Positions 46,744-56,488 of a DNA stretch of 64,000 bases are shown here, in pieces. This DNA comes from Mycolicibacterium sp. CBMA 226 (GTDB lineage Bacteria; Actinomycetota; Actinomycetes; Mycobacteriales; Mycobacteriaceae). The stretch's first letter is position 1, and every line of letters begins with the position of its first letter. The stretch lies in contig NZ_VTGY01000007.1 of NCBI RefSeq assembly GCF_009729075.1, forward strand, positions 1 through 64,000, read 5' to 3'. A program made the translations under genes and the position numbers. The notes below the pieces were generated by a model that was not told where the DNA came from, did no database searches, and saw nothing but the letters and a program-made list of their open reading frames with translations.

Positions 46744-47841
46744 TCAGCCCTCCGCCGCCAATTGTCCACAGGCAGCGGCGATTTCGCGACCGCGCGTATC
46801 GCGCACCGTGCATGACACGCCGGCGGCCTGCACCCGGCGCACGAACTCCCGCTCGACCGGCTTCGGACTCGCGTCCCACTCGCTGCCCGGCGTCGGGTTC
46901 AAGGGAATCAGGTTCACGTGCACCAGCGGACCGAGCGCCCGGTGCAGCTTCTTCCCCAAAAGGTCTGCCCGCCAAGGCTGGTCGTTGACATCGCGGATCA
47001 GCGCGTATTCCACGGACACCCGGCGTCCCGTCACGTCGGCGTAATACCGTGCGGCCTCAAGCACTTCCGAGACCTTCCACCGGTTGTTCACCGGCACCAG
47101 GGTGTCGCGCAGTTCGTCGTCGGGTGTGTGCAGTGACACCGCCAGCGTGACGCCCAGCTTCTCGTCGGCGAGTTTGCGGATCGCCGGAGCCAGGCCGACC
47201 GTCGAGACCGTCACCGAGCGGGCGCTGATCCCGAAGCCTTCCGGCGGCGCCGCCGTGATCCGGCGCACCGCGGCCACCACGCGGTTGTAATTGGCCAGCG
47301 GCTCGCCCATCCCCATGAAGACGATGTTGGAGAGGCGCCCGTCATGTTCGTTGCGCATGGCGGCCGAGGCCGCACGCACCTGCTCCAGGATTTCGGCGGT
47401 CGAGAGATTGCGCTTCAGACCACCCTGACCCGTCGCGCAGAACGGGCACGCCATGCCGCAGCCGGCCTGCGACGAGATGCACACGGTGTTGCGCTGCGGG
47501 TAGCGCATCAGCACCGACTCGAAGGTCGTGCCGTCCACCGCACGCCACAGCGTCTTGCGGGTCTCCCCTGCGTCGCACTGAATCTGTTTCACCGGCGAGA
47601 TCAGGTCGGGGAACAGTGCCGAGGCCACCTGGTCGCGTACCGAGGCGGGCAGATCGGTCATCTCGTGCGGATCGGCGATCAGCCGCCCGTAGTACTGGTT
47701 GGCCAGTTGCTTGGCCCGGAATTTCGGCAATCCCAGCTCGGCGACGGCTGCGACGCGGCCGTCGGCGTCGAGGTCCGCCAAGTGCCGCGGCGGCATGCCG
47801 CGGCGCGGAGCATCGAAAACCAGAGGAAGGGATACGGCCAT
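46744..47841 (-). CDS. rlmN: Dual-specificity 23S rRNA/tRNA adenine-C2 methyltransferase
   Basis: This radical-SAM enzyme methylates A2503 of 23S rRNA and A37 of some tRNAs. The 365-residue protein has the [4Fe-4S] motif Cys128-x3-Cys132-x2-Cys135 in [12 protein letters not shown], the SAM-binding [12 protein letters not shown] (about 170-181), and the C-terminal mechanistic Cys in [18 protein letters not shown]. The length is normal. It is convergent with the TetR gene and divergent from the EamA transporter gene. It corresponds to M. tuberculosis Rv2880c, next to cdsA and frr as here. Confidence 0.95.
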   Translation of the reverse strand: MAVSLPLVFDAPRRGMPPRHLADLDADGRVAAVAELGLPKFRAKQLANQYYGRLIADPHEMTDLPASVRDQVASALFPDLISPVKQIQCDAGETRKTLWRAVDGTTFESVLMRYPQRNTVCISSQAGCGMACPFCATGQGGLKRNLSTAEILEQVRAASAAMRNEHDGRLSNIVFMGMGEPLANYNRVVAAVRRITAAPPEGFGISARSVTVSTVGLAPAIRKLADEKLGVTLAVSLHTPDDELRDTLVPVNNRWKVSEVLEAARYYADVTGRRVSVEYALIRDVNDQPWRADLLGKKLHRALGPLVHVNLIPLNPTPGSEWDASPKPVEREFVRRVQAAGVSCTVRDTRGREIAAACGQLAAEG

Positions 47842-47935
47842 AACGGGGTCCAGTATCGCACCGACCGCACGCCGTAGAAGAAATCACAGCGGAAAATCGT
47901 TGGACGGGGCAGCCCTGACCACGCACCATGGCCTC

Positions 47936-48904
47936 ATGCCGCCCCGTCCCGCGTCGCTCTTGGCCTTCGTCTACGCGCTGGGTTATCCCATTGGCGCCCT
48001 TGCTGTTTCGGCCCTGTCACCCATGGCGACACTGGTGTTCCGGTTCGGTCTGGCGGCGGCCATCCTGACCACCTGGGCACTGCTCGCGGGTGTGAAATGG
48101 CCCACTGGCCCGCGGCTGGCGCACGTCGTGATCAGCGGTCTGCTCACGCAGGCCGTGCAGTTCATCTGTCTGTATCTGGCGCTGCTGCACGGCGCTCCCG
48201 CGGTGCTGGGCGCCGTGGTCATCTCGATGAACCCCGTCGCCACCGCCCTGCTGGCTGCGGTGTTCCTGGGTGAGCGGCTGACCGCCATGCGCGTCGTCGC
48301 CCTGATCCTGGGCGCGCTGGCGGTGCTCGCCGCGTGTGCCCAGCGGCTGCTGATGGTCGGCGGTGTCGATGCGGTGATCGTGCTGCTGATCGTCTCGCTG
48401 CTGGCTATCGCTTCCGGCGGCGTCTACCAGCAGCGGTTCTGCCGCGGCGTGGATTTCCGCGCCACTGCCGCGCTGCAGAACGCGGTGTCGCTGATCCCGG
48501 TGGCGGCCCTGGCCGCCGTCATGCCGTGGACGGTGACCAACCTGCACACCGCCGTCCTCGCGGTGGGGGCCGTGGTGCTGCTCAACGCGACGTTGTGCAT
48601 GACGATGTACGTGCGGGCGATCGATCGGTACGGCGCCGCCGCGGTCGCCATGCTGTTCGCCGTGATCCCGGCGATCGCCGGCGTGTTGTCCTGGCTGCTG
48701 CTGGGACAACGGCCGGACCTCGGCGTGGTGGTCGGCCTGGCGCTCGGCGCGCTGGCCTGCTGGCTCAACTCGCGCGCCGTCGCGCGGACCGTCAGGACGC
48801 CAGCAACTCCAGCACCAGCCACGCCGCCACACCGGACGGCAGAATCGAGTCGATCCGGTCCATCAGACCGCCGTGGCCAGGCAGCAGAGTGCCCATGTCC
48901 TTGA
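47936..48904 (+). CDS. EamA/DMT-family transporter
   Basis: This 322-residue membrane protein with about ten helices and two EamA repeats (first LAFVYALGYPIGALAVSALSP, second after about residue 145, with VYQQRFCRGVDFRATAALQNA) is probably a metabolite exporter; the substrate is unknown. I start it at ATG 47936, in the frame's first strongly hydrophobic region. The last 37 codons run antisense to the end of cdsA (113-base overlap), giving a polar Pro/Ser/Arg-rich tail unlike other family members. Confidence 0.8.
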   Translation: MPPRPASLLAFVYALGYPIGALAVSALSPMATLVFRFGLAAAILTTWALLAGVKWPTGPRLAHVVISGLLTQAVQFICLYLALLHGAPAVLGAVVISMNPVATALLAAVFLGERLTAMRVVALILGALAVLAACAQRLLMVGGVDAVIVLLIVSLLAIASGGVYQQRFCRGVDFRATAALQNAVSLIPVAALAAVMPWTVTNLHTAVLAVGAVVLLNATLCMTMYVRAIDRYGAAAVAMLFAVIPAIAGVLSWLLLGQRPDLGVVVGLALGALACWLNSRAVARTVRTPATPAPATPPHRTAESSRSGPSDRRGQAAECPCP

Positions 48905-49667
48905 TGCCGAGGTCCCGCTTGACCTGTGATTCCACCAGGTCGCCGAGGGTGCCGGTGATGACGAGCATGATGCCCAGCGGTACACCGACCCACAGCGCGC
49001 GACCGGCCAGGAAATGCACCGACAGCACCGAGACGGCGATGCTGAACAGCAGTGACCCGCTCAGGCCCTCCCAGGACTTCTTCGGGCTGATCGCCGGCAC
49101 CATCGGGTGCTTGCCGAACAGCACGCCCGCGGTGTAGCCGCCGATGTCGGACGCCACGACGCCGAGCATCATGCAGAACACCTGCATGGCGCCTTCGTGG
49201 TAGCCGCCGCGGTGTGGGTAGATCAGCAGCGCCGTGAACGCCCCGAACAGCGGCACCCAGGCGGCCAGGAAGATCGTCACCGAGACGTCGCGCGTGTAGT
49301 TGACCGGCGCGCCCTTCAGCCCGCCGGACAGCAATCGCCAGATCAGGCACAGCGCCACCGTGGCGCCGAACGCGCCGAGGGCACCGGCTTCCCGATAGGG
49401 CCACGTCAGCCAGATCGTGGCCTGCCCGCCGATCAGCAGCGGGATGACCGGGACGGCGTAGCCACCCTCACGGAGCCGGCGCACCACCTCGTGCGTTGCC
49501 AGCGCGATCGCCAGCGCGACGAGCGCCACCCACAGCTGCGGGACGAACAGCAGGGTGGCGATGACGGTGCCACCCAGGACGGCGCCGACGGAGATCGCCG
49601 CGGGTAGGTTGCGCCCGGCGCGCGATGTCTTCTTGGGCTCCCCGGTGGGGGCTGCTTCGGTGGCCAC
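48792..49667 (-). CDS. cdsA: Phosphatidate cytidylyltransferase
   Basis: This enzyme makes CDP-diacylglycerol, the precursor of cardiolipin, phosphatidylinositol and phosphatidylethanolamine. The 291-residue protein has about eight membrane helices and the C-terminal family signature KRDLGIKDMGTLLPGHGGLMDRIDS (about 250-274), preceded by SPKKSWEGLSGSL. The N-terminal tail is cytoplasmic and basic. The start is GTG 49667. It is the last gene of pyrH-frr-cdsA, 30 bases after frr, and its 3' end overlaps the convergent EamA gene. Confidence 0.95.
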   Translation of the reverse strand: MATEAAPTGEPKKTSRAGRNLPAAISVGAVLGGTVIATLLFVPQLWVALVALAIALATHEVVRRLREGGYAVPVIPLLIGGQATIWLTWPYREAGALGAFGATVALCLIWRLLSGGLKGAPVNYTRDVSVTIFLAAWVPLFGAFTALLIYPHRGGYHEGAMQVFCMMLGVVASDIGGYTAGVLFGKHPMVPAISPKKSWEGLSGSLLFSIAVSVLSVHFLAGRALWVGVPLGIMLVITGTLGDLVESQVKRDLGIKDMGTLLPGHGGLMDRIDSILPSGVAAWLVLELLAS

Positions 49668-49697
49668 GAATGTGCGGATGCGGACGGCTGGAGATCC

Positions 49698-50255
49698 TCA
49701 GACCTCCAGCAGCTCGCCTTCCTTGTGCTTGACGAGGTCGTCGATCTGAGCCGTGTAGGTGGCGGTGGTCTTGTCCAGGTCCTTCTCGGCGCGCGTGACT
49801 TCGTCCTCGCCGGCCTCGCCGTCCTTCTTGATCCGGGACAGCTCGTCCATCGCCTTGCGACGGATGTTGCGCACCGACACCTTGGCGTCCTCGCCCTTGC
49901 CCTTGGCCTGCTTGACCAGTTCCCGGCGGCGTTCCTCGGTCAGCTGCGGGATGGAGATCCGGATGACGCTGCCGTCGTTGCTCGGGTTGACACCGAGGTC
50001 CGAGTTCCGGATGGCGTCCTCGATGGCCTTGAGCTGGTTGGCCTCGTAGGGCTTGATGACGACCAGGCGCGCCTCGGGGACGTTGATGCTCGCCAGCTGG
50101 GTGATGGGCGTCATCGAGCCGTAGTACTCGATGTTGATCCGGTTGAACATGCCCGGGTTGGCCCGGCCGGTGCGGATCGACCCCAGGTCGTCACGGGCCA
50201 CCGAGACGGCCTTGTCCATCTTCTCTTCGGCATCGAAGAGGGTTTCCTCGATCAA
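49698..50255 (-). CDS. frr: Ribosome recycling factor
   Basis: With EF-G, this factor splits post-termination ribosomes. The 185-residue protein shows [33 protein letters not shown], then [21 protein letters not shown] and [22 protein letters not shown], the two-domain family pattern. I place the start at TTG 50255 ([12 protein letters not shown]), which gives exactly the usual mycobacterial length. The frame is open to ATG 50291, but that adds an Arg/Gly segment encoded by a repeat-like GAGCGGGAGCGACGGG sequence. It lies 42 bases after pyrH. Confidence 0.94.
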   Translation of the reverse strand: MIEETLFDAEEKMDKAVSVARDDLGSIRTGRANPGMFNRINIEYYGSMTPITQLASINVPEARLVVIKPYEANQLKAIEDAIRNSDLGVNPSNDGSVIRISIPQLTEERRRELVKQAKGKGEDAKVSVRNIRRKAMDELSRIKKDGEAGEDEVTRAEKDLDKTTATYTAQIDDLVKHKEGELLEV

Positions 50256-50297
50256 TTCTTCTTCTCCCGTCGCTCCCGCTCGCCCGGCCACCCAGTC

Positions 50298-51053
50298 CTA
50301 GCTGGAGACCAGCGTTCCGATCTTCTCACCCGCGACCGCGCGCGCGATATTGCCTTCGGTCAGCAGATTGAAGACCAGCATCGGCATGCCATTGTCCATA
50401 CAAAGGCTGAACGCGGTGGCATCGGCGACCTTCAGGTCGCGCTCCAGGACCTCGCGATGGGTGATGGCGGTGATCATCTCGGCATCGGGCACCTGACGCG
50501 GGTCAGCGGTGAACACGCCGTCGACGGCCTTCGCCATCAGGACGACCTCGGCGCCGATCTCCAGCGCGCGCTGCGCGGCGGTGGTGTCGGTGGAGAAGTA
50601 CGGCAGCCCCATGCCGGCACCGAAGATGACGACGCGGCCCTTCTCGAGGTGGCGACGGGCGCGGAGGGGGATGTACGGCTCGGCGACCTGCCCCATGGTG
50701 ATGGCAGTCTGCACGCGGGTGTCGATGCCTTCCTTCTGCAGGAAGTCTTGCAGCGCAAGGCTGTTCATCACGGTACCGAGCATGCCCATGTAGTCGCTGC
50801 GGGTCCGCTCCATGCCACGCTGCTGCAGCTGCGCACCGCGGAAGAAGTTGCCACCACCGATGACGACCGCCACCTGAGCGCCGGCGCGGACGACCTCGGC
50901 GATCTGGCGGGCGACCAGAGCGACGACATCGGGGTCCAGACCCACCGCACCACCGCCGAACATCTCGCCACCGAGCTTGAGCAGCACCCGCTGATAGGCC
51001 GGCCGGATCACACCCTGGCCACCGTTGTCTGCCTCGTTGTCTGGGCTGGCCAT
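50298..51053 (-). CDS. pyrH: Uridylate kinase
   Basis: This amino-acid-kinase-fold enzyme phosphorylates UMP to UDP. The 251-residue protein has [15 protein letters not shown] (phosphate-binding Lys, about 19-33), [15 protein letters not shown], and [24 protein letters not shown], as expected. The start is ATG 51053, with AAGGAG five bases upstream; the open frame extends another 19 codons, but without support. It is the first gene of the pyrH-frr-cdsA string. Confidence 0.96.
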   Translation of the reverse strand: MASPDNEADNGGQGVIRPAYQRVLLKLGGEMFGGGAVGLDPDVVALVARQIAEVVRAGAQVAVVIGGGNFFRGAQLQQRGMERTRSDYMGMLGTVMNSLALQDFLQKEGIDTRVQTAITMGQVAEPYIPLRARRHLEKGRVVIFGAGMGLPYFSTDTTAAQRALEIGAEVVLMAKAVDGVFTADPRQVPDAEMITAITHREVLERDLKVADATAFSLCMDNGMPMLVFNLLTEGNIARAVAGEKIGTLVSS

Positions 51054-51165
51054 CAGACTCCTTCGGTCCCCACACGTCACTGCTGCCCCGGCGATCGGCA
51101 GCGGCTCCATCCTGCCTCATGACGATCCGGCCGGAGGCTGGAGGGGGGAACCCGACGGGGGCCGA

Positions 51166-51864
<699 letters not shown>

Positions 51865-51876
51865 TTATCAATGCGC

Positions 51877-51900
51877 TTGATATATGTCAATATAATTGAC
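51877..51900. promoter_or_regulatory. Two overlapping palindromes between the methyltransferase and MarR genes
   Basis: TTGATATATGTCAA (51877-51890) is a palindrome with one mismatched pair. GTCAAT-ATA-ATTGAC (51886-51900) has perfect six-base arms and directly abuts the MarR ATG. Both are AT-rich in a GC-rich sequence and of the size bound by MarR dimers. One site faces each divergent gene. Confidence 0.65.
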
Positions 51901-52326
51901 ATGTTCGAAGGTGAAGACGCGCCCCTGGGCTATCTGCTCAACCGGGTCGCCACTGCCCTGCGCGCCGAGATCACCACCAATGTTCTTGACCCGGTTGGCT
52001 TGACGTTCCCGCAGTTCGTCTGCCTACGAATGGTGGACAACCGCCCCGGCATGTCCAACGCCGAAATGGCGCGGTTCGTCGGCGTATCGCCACAGGCGAT
52101 GAACATCGTGGTGCGCGCGCTGCAGGACCGCGAGCTGATCACCCGGCCGACGACCGTCGCGGCCGGACGGTCCCGGCCCACCGAACTGACCCGCTCCGGC
52201 CGCACCCTACTGGGCAAGACCGTCGCCGGAATCCGCGCCGCCGAGGACGCCCTGCTGGCCGACCTGAGCCCCGCCCAGGCCCGGCAGTTCCGCGAGACGC
52301 TGGCCGGCCTGGTGCCGCCCGACTAA
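51901..52326 (+). CDS. MarR-family transcriptional regulator
   Basis: This 141-residue winged-helix regulator has LGYLLNRVATALRAEITTNVL in the N-terminal dimer helix, the DNA-binding part NRPGMSNAEMARFVGVSPQAMNIVVRALQDRELITR (about 44-80), and the wing TTVAAGRSRPTELTRSGR. The start ATG 51901 immediately follows a palindrome, so the transcript is either leaderless or uses an upstream site not obvious here. It likely represses itself and the divergent methyltransferase. Its stop overlaps the convergent DUF350 stop by 4 bases. Confidence 0.9.
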   Translation: MFEGEDAPLGYLLNRVATALRAEITTNVLDPVGLTFPQFVCLRMVDNRPGMSNAEMARFVGVSPQAMNIVVRALQDRELITRPTTVAAGRSRPTELTRSGRTLLGKTVAGIRAAEDALLADLSPAQARQFRETLAGLVPPD

Positions 52327-52772
52327 AGGATCGCCGCGGCGACGATCAGACCGACCGCCAGGTACGACGCCGCGACGTCGAGCACGACCGGGGTGAACTT
52401 CTGCTCCGCCAGCATGTCGCCGATGTCGAGGCCCTTCACAAACCCGATGAGTCGCACCGAAAGCGCCTGCGCCGCAATGCCGACCAAACCGAACGCCACT
52501 GTCTTGATGAGCCCGCCCGTCAGATCGCCGGATGAGCTGTAGATCGCCAGCACCACGATGAAGGCCATCGACACCACACCAGAAGCTGCCACCGCCGCCG
52601 CGTTGGGGTGTCCGGTACGCACCAGATCACGGAGCGGTCCGGGCGTGGTCCAGTCGATGACGAAAAAGCCGAGGATCATCAGAGCGACGCCGACGATGGC
52701 GTACATCGCGATGGCCGTGGCACCGTGCCCGACGATCGACCAGTAGTCGGTACCCAGAGCGGTGATGGTCAT
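52323..52772 (-). CDS. DUF350 (YjfL-like) membrane protein
   Basis: This 149-residue membrane protein with four predicted helices contains the DUF350 family arrangement (AIVGVALMILGFFVIDWTTP, then AAAVAASGVVSMAFIVVLAIYSS and VVLDVAASYLAVGLIVAAAIL). In E. coli and others, DUF350 proteins are encoded beside YgiC/YjfC-type ATP-grasp enzymes and YgiB-type proteins, the same set as here. It lies 18 bases after the ATP-grasp gene. Its molecular function is unknown. Confidence 0.85.
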   Translation of the reverse strand: MTITALGTDYWSIVGHGATAIAMYAIVGVALMILGFFVIDWTTPGPLRDLVRTGHPNAAAVAASGVVSMAFIVVLAIYSSSGDLTGGLIKTVAFGLVGIAAQALSVRLIGFVKGLDIGDMLAEQKFTPVVLDVAASYLAVGLIVAAAIL

Positions 52773-52790
52773 GGAGTTCGTTCCTTCCGG

Positions 52791-53954
52791 TCACTGCGGG
52801 ATGCGGTGGGGCACAAAGGCTGCGCCGTTGTCGGTAACCAGACCCGAGGTCTCCCTGATGCCGAGGCCGGCTGATTCGTCGCCGACGATCCAGGCGCCCA
52901 GAGCGGGACGCATGTCGTCGAATTGCGGTAGCGGGTCGAGCAATTGATAGACGTAGCCCTCCTCGCCGTAGACGCCGCCGGTCTGCGTCTCAAACCCGGC
53001 GCCGACGATGGTGACATTCGCCCCCTCGCGCCCCAACTTGGGCTTGCGCACGTATTCGGTCAGCTCGTGCGGGTCGTCGACATAGGCCGGCAGCAGGTTC
53101 GGGTGCCCCGGGTACATCTCCCACAGCACCGCCAGGATGGCCTTGTTGCTCAGCAGCGACTTCCACAGCGGCTCGATCCACATGGTTTCCGGCAGGGATT
53201 CGGCTGCGTAGCGGCCGAATTCGTCGTCGAGCACCCATTCCCACGGGTACAGCTTGAACAGCGTCGAGATCGGCGCGTCTTCCAGATCGACGAACCGGTT
53301 GAGGTCCCGGTCCCAGCCCAGCTGCTCGATGGCCAGGCCCACGGTGTGCAAGCCGGCCTCGGCCGCACACTCCTGCAGGTAGGCCAGCGTCACATTGTCC
53401 TCACCGCTGGTGTCGGCGGACGACCAGGTGAAGTGGGTTTCGTTGCCCGGCAGGCGATCCCGGATTTCCTTCCAGCGCTCCACCAGCTTCTCGTGCAGTG
53501 AGTTCCACTGGTCGTCGGCCGGAAAAACGTCGGTCTTCCAGTACCACTGCAGAATCGCGGCTTCGAGCAGCGACGTCGGGGTGTCGGCGTTGTACTCCAA
53601 CAGGACCGGCGGCCGGCGCCCGTCGTAGCGCAGATCGAACCGACCGTAGAGGTGCGGATCGCTACGCCGCCAAGACTTTTCGATGTACGGCCAGCTCCAC
53701 TCCGGAAGCCCGAAGTCGCGGTACCGCTCGGTCAGCACGACGTTCTCGACGGCTTCCAGGCACATCGAATGCAGTACCTCGACCGAGGCCTCGACCGAGA
53801 GCACCTCGTCCATGTCGAACACGTAGTGCACCGACTCGTCCCAGTAGGGGCGCGCGCTGCCGTCAGCGCTCGTGGCAGGGGTGTCGAAACACATACCCTG
53901 TTCGGCGATGATCTGCTGCCACCCCGGCCTCGGGGTGCTGCGTTCGCGCCGCAT
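52791..53954 (-). CDS. Glutathionylspermidine-synthase-type ATP-grasp ligase (YgiC/YjfC-like)
   Basis: This 387-residue carbon-nitrogen ligase of the ATP-grasp fold corresponds to the synthetase half of glutathionylspermidine synthase without the amidase domain. It is the size of E. coli YgiC. Signatures are GRFDLRYDGRRPPVLLEYNADTPTSLLEA (about 104-132), KLYPWEWVLDDEFG and VRKPKLGREGANV (about 316). Mycobacteria do not use glutathione, so the substrate must be something else. Its ATG shares one base with the stop of the upstream membrane-protein gene (TGATG), so the two are translationally coupled. Confidence 0.88.
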   Translation of the reverse strand: MRRERSTPRPGWQQIIAEQGMCFDTPATSADGSARPYWDESVHYVFDMDEVLSVEASVEVLHSMCLEAVENVVLTERYRDFGLPEWSWPYIEKSWRRSDPHLYGRFDLRYDGRRPPVLLEYNADTPTSLLEAAILQWYWKTDVFPADDQWNSLHEKLVERWKEIRDRLPGNETHFTWSSADTSGEDNVTLAYLQECAAEAGLHTVGLAIEQLGWDRDLNRFVDLEDAPISTLFKLYPWEWVLDDEFGRYAAESLPETMWIEPLWKSLLSNKAILAVLWEMYPGHPNLLPAYVDDPHELTEYVRKPKLGREGANVTIVGAGFETQTGGVYGEEGYVYQLLDPLPQFDDMRPALGAWIVGDESAGLGIRETSGLVTDNGAAFVPHRIPQ

Positions 53955-54649
53955 CAGCTCCCCGAGCTTCCGTGACTCGACGAGCCGAAGCCGCCGCGCG
54001 ATATCGACGAGCCGCCTTTGGAAATGGATGTGCCGGATTTCGTTGTGGCCGTAGTGCCTTTCGGCAGGGTCAGAGTGCCCCCATGGGCGATGGTCCCGAT
54101 GCCGCTGTTGGAGCCGCCGTAGTAGTACCGGTAGGGCGATCCGGCGTAGAAGAACGTGCTGCCGCCCGAACTGCGCCCGCTGTCGCAGTAGCTGTCCGGC
54201 ACCACCTCATTGGTGCCGTCCTTCACGCAGGAGGCATTGATCTGGTCGTCATGGTGGAACATCGCGTATCCGGCCGCGACGACCGCCACCACACCAACGC
54301 CGACAGCCGAACCGATGAGTACCTTCTTGCCGGTGGCCGCGCGCTTGCGGGCCTTCTCCTGCTTCAGCGCCTCGATCTTCTCCGCAGCCTCACGGGCTCG
54401 CTGCGCCTTGTCGCGGGCCCGCGCCTCGGCGACGCTCGGCTGGCGCGGTTTGGCCGTGGCCGGGTCCTGCCACCGGACAGATCCGTGGGGAGCTTCCGGC
54501 ACCGGGCTCGGCTGGAATTCGGGATTGGGATTCGGCTGAGGTTCCGGCGTGAAGCTCGACTCGGACCCGGGGGCCGGACCAGGCCCCTTACCGTCAGCGG
54601 ACGCTTTCCACGGCTGCCTCTCAGCCCCGTTCTCGGGCCCGACAGTCAT
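53954..54649 (-). CDS. YgiB-like membrane protein with C-terminal RGGFG motif
   Basis: This 231-residue protein has a Pro-rich N-terminal region (20-70), a charged coiled-coil-like helix (73-105, ARARDKAQRAREAAEKIEAL), one transmembrane helix (about 110-130) and an outer part with a Cys pair (Cys141 and Cys155) and a Tyr/Gly-rich stretch (FFYAGSPYRYYYGG). The C-terminal Ser/Thr/Gly tail contains SRGGFG (217-222). YgiB/DUF1190 proteins of proteobacteria also end in a Ser/Thr-rich tail with an R-G-G-F-G element (from memory). Its stop is fused to the start of the ATP-grasp gene. The tail may be the enzyme's substrate (inference). Confidence 0.7.
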   Translation of the reverse strand: MTVGPENGAERQPWKASADGKGPGPAPGSESSFTPEPQPNPNPEFQPSPVPEAPHGSVRWQDPATAKPRQPSVAEARARDKAQRAREAAEKIEALKQEKARKRAATGKKVLIGSAVGVGVVAVVAAGYAMFHHDDQINASCVKDGTNEVVPDSYCDSGRSSGGSTFFYAGSPYRYYYGGSNSGIGTIAHGGTLTLPKGTTATTKSGTSISKGGSSISRGGFGSSSHGSSGS

Positions 54650-54766
54650 GCACACCCCCAATTGACGCAACCTGTGAAACAGCATAAGGGTGACCGCCTC
54701 GCAAAGCGGCCGTTGGCGCTGGTTCCGTGGGGTAAAAGTCCGCCGGCCGCGGCCGTCCGCGCACCG

Positions 54767-56185
54767 TCAACGCGCGGCGAGTGACGGCCAACCGATCTCC
54801 TGCTCGAGCTCGAAAGCCAGCGCCAGCAGTGTGGCCTCCTGCCCCGCCGCCGCACCGAACATCATGCCGACCGGCAGGCCCGACGCGGACTGGGCCAGCG
54901 GCAGCGACACCGCCGGCGCACCACTGGCGTTCTGCAGCGGCGTGAAGCCGACCCAGTCGATCAGCCGCGACATGACCTGGTCGTAGTCCGCGGTCGGGTC
55001 CAGGTGTCCGATGGGTGGCGTGACGTCACTGAGGGTCGGCGTCAGCACCACGTCGTAGTCACGGGCCAGCCGTGCCGGGATGCGCCGCGACGCGGACAGC
55101 CGCGCGATGGCGGCCGGTACGCGGTGCAGGTTACGGGCGGCCTTCCGTTCCAGACCGAGGGTCAGGTTGTCCAGCTTGGTGCGGTCGAAGCTCGGACCGA
55201 AGGCGTGCTTGCCGCCGCGAACCAGGGCAAAGGCGAGGAAGGCCCAGTAGAGCAGGAAGTCATCGCGGAACCGCTCGGGTGCCGGGTTGCCGATCTCGGT
55301 GACCCGGTGCCCCAGCTCTTCCAGCCGGGCTGCGGTCTTCATGGTCAGCTCCCGGATCTCAGGGCTGGCGTCACGGCCGATCGAGCTGCTGCACACCGCG
55401 ATACGCAGCCGGCGCTGCCCGGGCGCGGTGACGTCGCCGATGGCGGGCAATTTCGGGTTGCGATAGACGCGTTCGGCCTCCCGGTAGAACGCCGCGGTGT
55501 CCCGGACGCTGCGGGTGAGGACACCGTTGGCGACGATCTGCAGCGGCATCCGGGTCTCGCGGTCCAGCGGCAGCCGGCCACGTGTGGGCTTGAGACCGAC
55601 CAAGCCGTTGCAGGAAGCGGGGATTCGGATGGAACCGCCGCCGTCGTTGGCATGCGCGATGGGCACGACGCCGGCCGCGACGAACGCACCCGACCCCGAC
55701 GACGACGCCCCCGCGGTCACCGTGGTGTCCCACGGATTGCGCACCGGTCCCAGACGTGGATGCTCGGCCGAGGCGCTGAAACCGAATTCAGACATCTGTG
55801 TCTTGCCGAGCGCCACCAACCCGGTCGACAAGTACAGGCGCGCCCACTCCCCGTCCGCCGGCACCGGCCGGGGCGCCCAGGCGTCGGTACCCTGCATGGT
55901 CGGCCAGCCACCGACCGCGACGTTGTCCTTGATGAACGTGGGGACACCGTCGAAGAAGCCGCCGAATGGTCCATCGAATCTGCTTCGCGCGCTTGTCCTC
56001 TCGGCCGCCTGCTCGAAAGCCTCGTAAGCCATGCCGTTCAGCTCCGGCTGCGCCTTTTCGGTACGGGCGACGGCCGCCTGCACCACCTCGGCCGCCGACA
56101 CCGCGCCGCCGCGGATCGCGTCGGCGACACCCACCGCGTCGAGTTCACCGAGGGCGTCGTCACCGAATGTGCTGATGCGTGTCAT
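54767..56185 (-). CDS. amiC: Amidase signature family protein (AmiC-like)
   Basis: This 472-residue amidase uses the Ser-cisSer-Lys triad. The Lys is in VPTFIKDNVAVGGWPTMQGT (about residue 89), and the cis-Ser and nucleophile Ser are in VTAGASSSGSGAFVAAG and GGSIRIPASCNGLVGLKPTRG. The signature is therefore intact except that the usual GGSSGGS is written ASSSGSG. The substrate amide is unknown. It corresponds in position to M. tuberculosis amiC (Rv2888c). It is divergent from the permease at 56489 and could supply ammonia from amides, like the formamidase nearby. Confidence 0.9.
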   Translation of the reverse strand: MTRISTFGDDALGELDAVGVADAIRGGAVSAAEVVQAAVARTEKAQPELNGMAYEAFEQAAERTSARSRFDGPFGGFFDGVPTFIKDNVAVGGWPTMQGTDAWAPRPVPADGEWARLYLSTGLVALGKTQMSEFGFSASAEHPRLGPVRNPWDTTVTAGASSSGSGAFVAAGVVPIAHANDGGGSIRIPASCNGLVGLKPTRGRLPLDRETRMPLQIVANGVLTRSVRDTAAFYREAERVYRNPKLPAIGDVTAPGQRRLRIAVCSSSIGRDASPEIRELTMKTAARLEELGHRVTEIGNPAPERFRDDFLLYWAFLAFALVRGGKHAFGPSFDRTKLDNLTLGLERKAARNLHRVPAAIARLSASRRIPARLARDYDVVLTPTLSDVTPPIGHLDPTADYDQVMSRLIDWVGFTPLQNASGAPAVSLPLAQSASGLPVGMMFGAAAGQEATLLALAFELEQEIGWPSLAAR

Positions 56186-56488
56186 GGGCGCGACGTTAAC
56201 AGCGCCGCATCTGCTTGCCCAGAGCCATCGGGCGCCTTACCCCCGTATTTCACGTTGTGAGCCCCGACACCGACTTTGTCAGCCAGTGCGCGCGCGGTGT
56301 AAACACCCAGTTTCCCGGGCGTAACTTTCCATTTGGACTAGTGCCATATGGAAGTAACTGGTGCTAACTTTCGTCCACCCGGCTGCCGCAGGTCGCGGAC
56401 CGGTCCGGTCATCGGCGCCCGCAACTGACCTGCCTGCCTGATGCACTGCATCCCCGGCGATCCCGACCGATTCGACAGGACATGCTTC
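56186..56488. promoter_or_regulatory. Promoter region of the NCS1 permease with a GGAAGT element
   Basis: This 303-base gap has no coding character. At 56331-56354 it carries an imperfect inverted arrangement of TTTCCA and TATGGAAGTA (56345-56354). The same ten bases TATGGAAGTA recur at 61338-61347 between fmdA and fmdB. A shared operator for the amide-utilisation genes is likely; the local MarR protein is the obvious candidate binder. Confidence 0.5.

Noticed and set aside
46762..46770. A third DnaA-box-like TTGTCCACA
   Set aside because: It lies inside the rlmN coding region alone, so a chance match is likely.
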